Below are positions 15,095 to 21,483 of a stretch of DNA of 64,000 nucleotides, piece by piece. Location: assembly GCF_026163685.1 (NCBI RefSeq), contig NZ_JAOXSR010000012.1, positions 29,776 through 93,775 on the forward strand, in the 5' to 3' direction. The notes under the pieces were generated by a model, which was not told where the DNA came from, did not search any database, and saw only the letters and a program-made list of their open reading frames with translations. Numbering within the stretch: the first letter of the stretch is position 1; each line of letters starts with the position of its first letter. Source of the DNA: Oerskovia flava (GTDB lineage Bacteria; Actinomycetota; Actinomycetes; Actinomycetales; Cellulomonadaceae). The translations under genes were made by a program, and so were the position numbers.

Positions 15095-16192
15095 CTACGC
15101 GTGCGCGGCATCGCCGACGAGGTGACGGTGGACCGCGGCGACGTCCGCCGCGGCGACCGGCTCCCCGGGCCTGACGGCGCAGTCGTCGAGCCGTGCCCGC
15201 AGGCGAGGCAGGTCCATGCCTGCTCCGATGCACACGAGCCGGCTCGTCCGGCCCTCGGGTGCCCGTCGGGTACGGCTGAAGCGGACCTGCCGGCCGACCA
15301 CGTGCGCGACGACGAGGTCGTCACCCTCGGGCGTGGCGAGCCGCAGGACGCCCTTGGCGCGGAACATCCCGGCCGGCCGGTCGTCGAAGAGGGCCGCGAC
15401 TCGCCCCGGGTGCAGCGGGACGTCGCTCACGAGCTCGAGCGAGTCGTACTGCCCGTGCACGTGCGGGCCGTGGTCCACGCCCTCGTCGTCCCGCCCATGA
15501 GCCTCGTCGCCACCGTGAGCCTCGTCGTCACCACGGTCGTCGGTCCACGCGGCCGCGACGCCGAGCGTCGGCTGCCAGGGTCCGCGCCGGCGGGGTGGCG
15601 CGTCGAGCAGGAGGAGCGGGTCCACGCGCCCCTCGATCGTGCGCACCAGCGGTGCGTCGGGGTGGAGCGCGCGGCAGCGGCCCTCGACCTGGTCGATCGT
15701 CCCCGCCGCCGCGTCCGCCTTGTTCAGCACCACGACGTCCGCCGTCGCGAGCCGCCTGGCCACCTCGGGATGCCGGTCGAAGGTGGTGAGGGCCTCGGAC
15801 GCGTCGACGACCTGGACGAGCGCCGCCACGTGCGCGCCGGGGTGGATCGCGACGCGCCGGGCGAGGGTGGCCGGGTCCGCCAGGCCGCTGGCCTCGAGCA
15901 CGACGACGTCCACGTGGGCGGTCGGTCCCGTGAGCCGGTCGAGCATCGCGGGGAGCTCGTCGTCCTCGGCCGCGCAGCACAGGCAGCCGCCCGTGGAGCT
16001 CTCGATCGACTCGGCGCCGCCGGTGATCAGCAGCGGGTCGATGCCCGTCCGACCGAAGTCGTTGACGATGACCGCGATCCGCGAGTCCCCGGCGCTCGCG
16101 AGGAGATGGTTGACCAGTGTCGTCTTCCCCGCGCCGAGAAAGCCGGCGACGACCACCACCGGGACGGTGCGCGGCGTGGTGGGGCGAGCCAT
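15095..16192 (-). CDS. COG0523 (CobW/ZNG1-type) GTPase, probable zinc chaperone
   Basis: A 365-residue G3E-family GTPase. Walker A is GFLGAGKTT (17-25), the metal motif GGCLCC contains Cys70-x-Cys72-Cys73, Walker B-like residues lie in VVVLEASGLADP, and the base-specificity motif is VLNKAD. A histidine/aspartate-rich loop (about 218-248, including HGPHVHG) and the C-terminal CobW domain follow. Family members use GTP to deliver zinc to client enzymes, often in zinc-poor cells under Zur control. A TATCAT hexamer six bases before the ATG and an overlapping Zur-like site support that here. There is no cobalamin gene nearby. Confidence 0.88.
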   Translation of the reverse strand: MARPTTPRTVPVVVVAGFLGAGKTTLVNHLLASAGDSRIAVIVNDFGRTGIDPLLITGGAESIESSTGGCLCCAAEDDELPAMLDRLTGPTAHVDVVVLEASGLADPATLARRVAIHPGAHVAALVQVVDASEALTTFDRHPEVARRLATADVVVLNKADAAAGTIDQVEGRCRALHPDAPLVRTIEGRVDPLLLLDAPPRRRGPWQPTLGVAAAWTDDRGDDEAHGGDEAHGRDDEGVDHGPHVHGQYDSLELVSDVPLHPGRVAALFDDRPAGMFRAKGVLRLATPEGDDLVVAHVVGRQVRFSRTRRAPEGRTSRLVCIGAGMDLPRLRARLDDCAVRPGEPVAAADVAAVHRHLVGDAAHA

Positions 16193-16198
16193 CGGTCG

Positions 16199-16214
16199 AT
16201 GATAGTGCTTCTCA
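16199..16214 (-). promoter_or_regulatory. Leaderless promoter element with overlapping Zur-like site for the GTPase gene
   Basis: On the minus strand TATCAT (16204-16199) ends six bases before the ATG at 16192, the pattern of a leaderless -10 element. The same bases form the right part of TGAGAAGCACTATCA (16214-16200), which matches 11 of 15 positions of a Zur box consensus. A repressor bound there would cover the -10. The match is weaker than the box at 5447. Confidence 0.45.
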
Positions 16215-17102
16215 TCTGCAGGCGGCGGCGTCCTCGAGGAGCTCGAGCAGCTGCGGCGCGGGGGAGGCGGACCGGTCCCACGGGCCGGTCACGACCGACA
16301 CCACCCAGTGCGGCGCCCGGTCCTCGGGGACCGCGACCTGGACGAGGCGCGCGGCCTGCGGCTTCGCGGCGACGTGCCGCGGGACGAGGGCGATCCCGAG
16401 CCTGCGGTCCACGAGGTCGAGCAGCGTGTGGACGTCGTTCACGGTGAACCGGACGCGCCGGCGCACACCGTGGACGTCGCACGCGGCGTCGTTGAGCGGC
16501 CGCACGCCCCACGAGTCGTGGAAGTCGATGAAGTCCTCCCCGGCCAGGTCCTGCCACTCCAGGCGCGACCGGCTCGCGAGCGGGTGCTCCGGCGGGCACA
16601 GCAGGACCAGCGGCTCGCTGCCCAGCGTCCGCTGGGAGAGCGAACCCAGGTGGTCGGTGGTGGCGACGAAGGCGACGTCGAGGTCGCCGTCGCGCACCTG
16701 GGTGAGCAGCTCGTGCGAGCCGGCCTGGACGAAGTGGATCTCCACCTGCGGGTAGCGCCGGTGGAAGCGCTCGAGGAGGGCCGAGACGTCGAGCACCCCG
16801 AGGCACTGCTCCGACCCGACCCGCAGGGCGCCGGAGAGCTCGCGGGTCGCCTGGACGACGGCGTCGCGCGCTGCCGCGGCCTGCGCGAGCATGGACCGGG
16901 CGTGCGGCAGCAGCGCCAGGCCGGCGTCCGTCGGCCGGACCCGGCGCGTCGTGCGGGTGAAGAGCACGGTGCCGAGCTCGTTCTCGAGGCTGCGGACCGC
17001 CGCCGAGAGGCCGGACTGGGACACGCCCGTCACTGCGGCGGCGCGGGTGAACTGCTCCTCGTCCGCCAGGGCGACGAGGTACTCCATCTGGCGCAGGTCC
17101 AT
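16212..17102 (-). CDS. LysR-family transcriptional regulator
   Basis: A 296-residue regulator. The N-terminal winged helix (MEYLVALADEEQFTRAAAV through SLENELGTVLFTRT) covers about residues 1-65, and a type 2 periplasmic-binding-like effector domain fills about 90-290. AGGAGC lies before the ATG. It is divergent from an aldo/keto reductase gene with 133 bases between the starts, the standard arrangement for LysR control of the neighbouring operon. The effector is unknown. Confidence 0.9.
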   Translation of the reverse strand: MDLRQMEYLVALADEEQFTRAAAVTGVSQSGLSAAVRSLENELGTVLFTRTTRRVRPTDAGLALLPHARSMLAQAAAARDAVVQATRELSGALRVGSEQCLGVLDVSALLERFHRRYPQVEIHFVQAGSHELLTQVRDGDLDVAFVATTDHLGSLSQRTLGSEPLVLLCPPEHPLASRSRLEWQDLAGEDFIDFHDSWGVRPLNDAACDVHGVRRRVRFTVNDVHTLLDLVDRRLGIALVPRHVAAKPQAARLVQVAVPEDRAPHWVVSVVTGPWDRSASPAPQLLELLEDAAACR

Positions 17103-17132
17103 TCATCGCTCCTGGTCATGAATCGAAGAACC

Positions 17133-17152
17133 ACTAGTTGTTGGACTTCTAG
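17133..17152. promoter_or_regulatory. Candidate LysR binding region
   Basis: CTAG at 17133-17136 and at 17149-17152 frame an AT-rich spacer, followed by a TAGG-N9-CCTA dyad at 17150-17166. These are the only notable symmetric elements between the LysR gene and the divergent aldo/keto reductase gene. The assignment rests on position more than on motif quality. Confidence 0.3.
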
Positions 17153-17235
17153 GTTACGGGTTCCTACCCTCGTGGACGACGGGTCGTGCCCGAGCCGGGC
17201 ACGACCTCTCCCGATCACGAAGCGAGGAAGCTCCT

Positions 17236-18096
17236 ATGCAGCACCGCACTCTCGGCGACCAGCAGGTCGGCGCGATCGGCCTCGGCGGGATGCCCCTGTC
17301 GATCGAGGGACGCCCCGACGCCGAGCGCTCCGTCGCGACGATCCACGCCGCGCTCGACGCCGGCGTGACCCTCATCGACACCGCGGACGCCTACCACCGC
17401 GACGGGGGCGAGGTCGGGCACAACGAGGAGCTCATCGCCCGGGCGCTGGGGTCCTTCGGCGGCGACACCTCCGACGTCCTCGTCGCCACGAAGGGCGGCC
17501 ACCTGCGGCCCGGCGACGGCACCTGGACCCGCAACGGCGACCCGACGTACCTCAAGCAGGCCGCCAAGGCGTCGGCCCTGCGGCTCGGCGTCGACGCCAT
17601 CGGCCTCTACCAGTTCCACCGCCCGGACCCCGAGGTGCCCTACGCCGACTCCGTCGGCGCGCTGGGCGAGCTCCTCGACGAGGGCGTGATCCGGATGGCC
17701 GGGATCTCGAACGCCGACGTCGCGCAGATCGACCTCGCGAACGAGGTCCTCGACGGGCGGCTCGTCTCCGTGCAGAACCAGTTCTCGCCGCGCTTCCGCT
17801 CGAGCCAGGGCGAGCTCGAGCACTGTGCGCAGCTCGGGATCGCGTTCCTCCCGTGGAGCCCGCTCGGCGGCATCGCGAACGCCGGGGAGCTCGGCGCGCG
17901 GCACGCCGCCTTCCGGGAGGTCGCCGACGCCCACGGGGTGAGCGTCTACCAGGTGACGCTCGCGTGGGAGCTCGCGCTCGCGCCCGTCGTCGTCCCCATC
18001 CCCGGCGCCTCGCGCCCGGCGAGCATCCAGGACTCGGCGCGTGCCGTCGACCTCCACCTGAGCGCGGACGAGGTCGCCCGCCTCTCCGCCGCGTGA
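17236..18096 (+). CDS. Aldo/keto reductase
   Basis: A 286-residue TIM-barrel oxidoreductase that uses NADPH to reduce aldehydes or ketones. The catalytic tetrad is visible: Asp and Tyr in LIDTADAYH, Lys in VATKGGHL, His in LYQFHRPDP. The phosphate-binding segment near the C-terminus (PIPGASRPASIQDS) fits NADPH use. GAGGAAG precedes the ATG. It is the first gene of a probable two-gene unit with a second aldo/keto reductase 55 bases downstream and is divergent from a LysR regulator. Substrate unknown. Confidence 0.9.
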   Translation: MQHRTLGDQQVGAIGLGGMPLSIEGRPDAERSVATIHAALDAGVTLIDTADAYHRDGGEVGHNEELIARALGSFGGDTSDVLVATKGGHLRPGDGTWTRNGDPTYLKQAAKASALRLGVDAIGLYQFHRPDPEVPYADSVGALGELLDEGVIRMAGISNADVAQIDLANEVLDGRLVSVQNQFSPRFRSSQGELEHCAQLGIAFLPWSPLGGIANAGELGARHAAFREVADAHGVSVYQVTLAWELALAPVVVPIPGASRPASIQDSARAVDLHLSADEVARLSAA

Positions 18097-18151
18097 GCCT
18101 GCCGACGACCCGTCCGGCCGGCACCCATCCCACCAGTCCACAGGAGCACTC

Positions 18152-19087
18152 GTGAAGACCTTCACCCTTCCCGGGACGGACATCACCGTCCCCAACGTCG
18201 TCCTCGGCCTCATGCGCATCCAGGAGAAGTCGGACGAGGAGGTCCGTACGCTCGTGCGCACCGCCCGTGACGCCGGCATCTCGTTCGTCGACCACGCCGA
18301 CGTGTACGGCAGCGACCTGCACGGGTGCGAGCGCCGGTTCGCCGAGGCGCTGGACCTCACGCCCGCCGAGCGCGAGGCGACCGTCATCCAGACCAAGTGC
18401 GGGATCGTGCGCGAGGGCCCGTACTTCGACTTCTCGTACGAGCACATCATCGAGTCGGTGCACGGGTCGCTCGAGGCGCTGCGGACCGACTACATCGACA
18501 TCCTCCTGCTGCACCGGCCCGACGCCCTCGTCGAGCCCGAGGAGGTCGCCCGCGCGTTCGACGAGCTCGCCGCGGCGGGCAAGGTCCGGGCGTTCGGCGT
18601 CTCGAACCACACCCCGCGCCAGATCGACCTGCTGCGCAAGCACGTGCAGCAGCCGATCGTCGTGAACCAGCTCCAGCTGTCCGTGACGCATGCGCCGCTC
18701 GTGACCCAGGGCGTCGCCGCGAACATGCAGGCGCTGGACCAGTCCGTGGTCCGCGACGGCGGCGGCCTGCTCGACTACTGCCGCCTGAACGACATCACCG
18801 TCCAGGCCTGGTCGCCTTTCCAGGCAGGGTTCTTCGACGGGGTCTTCCTCGGCTCGCCGCGGTTCCCGGAGCTCAACGCGGTGATCGACCGGCTCGCGGC
18901 CGCCTACGACGTCCCCGCGATCGCCATCGCGACGGCGTGGATCACCCGGCACCCGGCGCGGATGCAGGTCGTGCTCGGCACGACGAGCCCGGAGCGGGTG
19001 GCCGGTGCCGCGCAGGGCTCCGAGATCCTCCTGACCCGGGCCGAGTGGTACGAGCTGAGCCGCGCCGCCGGGTACACGGTTCCCTGA
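18152..19087 (+). CDS. Aldo/keto reductase (YdhF-like)
   Basis: A 311-residue aldo/keto reductase. Asp and Tyr appear in FVDHADVYGSD, Lys in VIQTKCGIV and His in ILLLHRPDA; the cofactor segment VVLGTTSPERV is near the C-terminus. The overall pattern, including DFSYEHIIESV and LLDYCRLNDITVQAWSPFQ, matches the E. coli YdhF subgroup. AGGAG precedes the GTG start. It follows another aldo/keto reductase of a different subgroup, so the pair is not a simple tandem duplication. Both probably answer to the upstream LysR protein. Confidence 0.9.
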   Translation: MKTFTLPGTDITVPNVVLGLMRIQEKSDEEVRTLVRTARDAGISFVDHADVYGSDLHGCERRFAEALDLTPAEREATVIQTKCGIVREGPYFDFSYEHIIESVHGSLEALRTDYIDILLLHRPDALVEPEEVARAFDELAAAGKVRAFGVSNHTPRQIDLLRKHVQQPIVVNQLQLSVTHAPLVTQGVAANMQALDQSVVRDGGGLLDYCRLNDITVQAWSPFQAGFFDGVFLGSPRFPELNAVIDRLAAAYDVPAIAIATAWITRHPARMQVVLGTTSPERVAGAAQGSEILLTRAEWYELSRAAGYTVP

Positions 19088-19165
19088 CCTGCGGGGATGT
19101 CGGAGGCCACCTGTACTCTCGGCGTGCGGTCACCTGTACGTGACCCACGATCGAGGAGGACGACG

Positions 19166-19843
19166 ATGCCCACCACCCCCGCGCCTGCGGACGATCCCAC
19201 GACCGGACCCCCGGCAGGCGGCGGACCGGGAGCCGCGTTCGTCGAGCACTTCGCCTTCCTGTGCGCGGGGGAGGACGACCGCGGGCTCCTGCGCGGGCTG
19301 GCCGCGACGGTGCGGAGCTTCGAGGTCGCGGACGACGGCTCGGCGCACGCCGTCCTGGGGTGGGTCGGCGAGCCGCACGACGTCCGCTGCGGGCCGCCGT
19401 TCGTCGGCAGGCCCGCTCCGGGGGTCCCGGCAAGCTACGTCGACGTCGCGCGCACGCACAACGGGATCTCGTGGGAGTCCTACGGTGGGGGGCCGCTCGG
19501 CCACCCCGGCCTGGGCGCGGACGGACTGCCCGACAGCGTCGGGGTCTGGGAGCACGACGCGCTCGAGGAGGGCGACAACGAGGAGTTCCTCGCCCGCCTC
19601 GGTGCCGCGGGTCTGTCGCCTGCGGACCTGCAGGAGGCGTTCGGCTCGGGCCAGAACTGGATCCTCTTCGACCCCCTGCGCGCGACCACCGGCGGCGAGC
19701 ACGCAGTGGCGTTCGTCAGCCACGAGAGCTGTGAGTGGGAACCGATGGCCAGCACCGAGGGCGTCGGCTACGGCACCGTCCTGCTGTGGCAGCTCTCCGA
19801 CTACTTCCTCGACACCGAGCTGATCCACGACACCCACAACTGA
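19166..19843 (+). CDS. Hypothetical protein
   Basis: A 225-residue soluble, acidic protein. GAGGAGG lies before the ATG. I do not recognise the family. Visible features are a Gly/Pro-rich N-terminus, an alternating beta-rich centre (FEVADDGSAHAVLGWVGEP) and Trp/Asp segments (WILFDPLRATTGGEH; CEWEPMAS) that recall SUKH-type immunity or SMI1/KNR4-like proteins without a convincing match. It lies between the aldo/keto reductases and a convergent VOC gene, with no toxin gene nearby. Confidence 0.6.
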   Translation: MPTTPAPADDPTTGPPAGGGPGAAFVEHFAFLCAGEDDRGLLRGLAATVRSFEVADDGSAHAVLGWVGEPHDVRCGPPFVGRPAPGVPASYVDVARTHNGISWESYGGGPLGHPGLGADGLPDSVGVWEHDALEEGDNEEFLARLGAAGLSPADLQEAFGSGQNWILFDPLRATTGGEHAVAFVSHESCEWEPMASTEGVGYGTVLLWQLSDYFLDTELIHDTHN

Positions 19844-19859
19844 GCGGAGTCCTGCTCAG
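19840..19859. terminator. Possible bidirectional terminator
   Basis: CTGAGC and GCTCAG (6-bp stem, 8-base loop) fall between the convergent stops of the hypothetical gene and the VOC gene. The stem is short and lacks a T tract. Confidence 0.4.
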
Positions 19860-20380
19860 CGCACCGGTACGCTGCTGCGACCCTCTGCCCGGCCGCTCAG
19901 CTCCGCGTCGAGCGTCGCCTGCGCGACCCGCATCTGCTCGATGTAGACCGGGTCCTGCATCCGCTGCCACATGAGGTCCTCGGGCACGTCCTCGACGTGG
20001 CTGACGACCCACCAGATATTGCCGAACGGGTCCTTGACGCGCCCACCTCTCTGCCCGAACGCGCTGTCTCCCAGCTCGGTCACCACGTCGGCTCCGGCCG
20101 CCGACGCCTTGGCGAAGGTCTCGTCCGCGTCCGGCACGAACACGCGTAGCAGGCTGGGCATGACGGGCCACTCCGGGCGGCGGTCGAACGCCAGCACGAC
20201 GGTGTCGCCGACCCGGATCTCGCCGTGCCCGACGGAGCCGTCCTCGGTCATGACGCGGGCCACCTCCTCGCCGTCGAACACCTCGGCCACGAAGTCGAGG
20301 AAGGCACCTGTGTCGTCGGTGACGGCCCACGGGGCGATGCTGGTGTAGCCGGCAGGGGCACTGTTCTGCAGTGCGGTCAT
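19856..20380 (-). CDS. VOC-family protein (glyoxalase/PhnB-like)
   Basis: A 174-residue protein of the vicinal-oxygen-chelate fold, PhnB subgroup. It has two beta-alpha-beta-beta-beta halves; DFVAEVFDGEEVARVM opens the first, and VKDPFGNIWWVVSHVEDV near the end is the usual PhnB signature. The family includes glyoxalases, resistance proteins and dioxygenases, so the reaction cannot be assigned. AGAGGA precedes the ATG at 20380. The gene stands alone, convergent with its neighbour. Confidence 0.85.
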   Translation of the reverse strand: MTALQNSAPAGYTSIAPWAVTDDTGAFLDFVAEVFDGEEVARVMTEDGSVGHGEIRVGDTVVLAFDRRPEWPVMPSLLRVFVPDADETFAKASAAGADVVTELGDSAFGQRGGRVKDPFGNIWWVVSHVEDVPEDLMWQRMQDPVYIEQMRVAQATLDAELSGRAEGRSSVPVR

Positions 20381-20512
20381 GACGATTCCTCTCGGGCTGC
20401 TTCTCGCTGTCATCGACGACGATAGAGAGGGTAGAGGTCAGATGCTGTCCTAGACTCTGCACCGCGTGCGGGTTCCGAGGAAGCCGCGATCCCTGACCCG
20501 CGGCCGACGGCG

Positions 20513-20875
20513 CTAGTCGGTCGTCTCGAGGACGCGCACGACGAGTACGTCACACTGCACGGGGTAGGACTCGGCGCACGCCTCGCCGGTCCAGACCTCG
20601 ACCCGCGCACCGGTGACGAGGGCGTCCCGGGGCAGGCTCTCGTCGTCAGGCCCGACGACGACGGTGTCCTCGGTCAGCAGTGACATGCCCTCGAAGTACT
20701 CGTCCGAGGGCTCCGCGAGCGCGGGCCCGTCCGCGACCACCCCGACGACGGTGGGCTCCCCGCCCGGGATCGGGCCGCCGCACGCGGTGAGCGTGACGAG
20801 AAGGGCCAGCGGCATGGAGAGAGCGAGCGCGCCACGGCGCGCTCGCTCCCGTCGGTCGAGGGCTCCGGGTCTCAT
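20513..20875 (-). CDS. Small lipoprotein of unknown function
   Basis: A 120-residue protein with a basic N-terminus, a hydrophobic core and the lipobox LTAC near residue 32. The mature domain of about 85 residues is beta-rich, ending in VLVVRVLETTD with two cysteines (EACAESYPVQC) that may form a disulphide. No clear ribosome binding site lies before the ATG. The DoxX-like gene is upstream on the same strand, 25 bases away. Function unknown. Confidence 0.65.
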   Translation of the reverse strand: MRPGALDRRERARRGALALSMPLALLVTLTACGGPIPGGEPTVVGVVADGPALAEPSDEYFEGMSLLTEDTVVVGPDDESLPRDALVTGARVEVWTGEACAESYPVQCDVLVVRVLETTD

Positions 20876-20900
20876 GACCCGATCATGCCCGATCGTGAGC

Positions 20901-21272
20901 TCAGCGCCGGGTGGACCGGCGGGTGGCCCACGCGTCGACCGACCACACGCCGGGCCCGGTGAGCGCCAGGGCCGCGGCGGCGGCTGCGAGGACGAGGACG
21001 AGCTCGTACCCGCCGTCGCCCGCGAAGAACCCGGCCGAGAGGTGGACGAGGAACAGCGCGCCGAGCATGGTGACGGCGTAGAGCGCCGCGACGACGCGCG
21101 TGCCGAGGCCGAGCAGCAGGGCGACGCCGCCGACGAGCTCGAAGAGTGCCACCGCCGGACCGGCCACGCCGGCGGCCGGGATGCCCATGTCGCCGAACGC
21201 GGCGCCCGTCCCGCTCAGCGTGAACGTGAAGACCTTCTGGGCGCCGTGCGCGATCATCACGATCGCGAGCAC
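20901..21272 (-). CDS. DoxX-family membrane protein, N-terminus apparently frameshifted
   Basis: The visible frame gives 123 residues with about four helices and DoxX features (AHGAQKVF, then GVALLLGLGTRVVAALYAV). The first helix actually begins upstream of the only in-frame start, a GTG at 21272: about 30 codons before it stay open and encode GLLVLRVV next to the start, but hold no start codon. In a different frame an ATG at 21382 has an ideal GGAGG eight bases upstream and runs only to a stop at 21257. One missing base between 21382 and about 21280 would join them. Sequencing error or real disruption are both possible. Confidence 0.65.
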   Translation of the reverse strand: MLAIVMIAHGAQKVFTFTLSGTGAAFGDMGIPAAGVAGPAVALFELVGGVALLLGLGTRVVAALYAVTMLGALFLVHLSAGFFAGDGGYELVLVLAAAAAALALTGPGVWSVDAWATRRSTRR

Positions 21273-21414
21273 GACCCGCAGGACGAGAAGCCCTGCGGCG
21301 GTGGCCGACGGGTGGTGGAGACGAGCACGCTGTGCGCGCGAGTGGTCTGGGTGGTCGACGAGGTGGCAGAGCTCGTGGGCATCGGATGATCCTCCGGGAG
21401 GCGCTGTCGGACGG

Positions 21415-21438
21415 CAATAGTTGAAGAGTCAACGATTG
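21415..21438. promoter_or_regulatory. 10-4-10 inverted repeat upstream of the DoxX gene
   Basis: CAATAGTTGA and TCAACGATTG are reverse complements except for one position, separated by AGAG. The site lies about 33 bases before the ATG at 21382. Its AT-rich dyad form resembles operators of MarR-type redox or antibiotic-response regulators. No regulator gene of that type is adjacent. Confidence 0.55.
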
Positions 21439-21483
21439 CGACGGTATCAGACAGGGTCGTTTCGGGCCTTTCGCCCTGTCTCG

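Noticed and set aside
15095..16192. Cobalamin-biosynthesis CobW
   Set aside because: No cobalamin gene is nearby; the His-rich loop, zinc-sensor neighbours and Zur-like site favour the zinc-chaperone branch of the family.
19166..19843. Immunity protein of a toxin system (SUKH-like)
   Set aside because: The resemblance is faint and no toxin or secretion gene lies nearby, so it is left as hypothetical.
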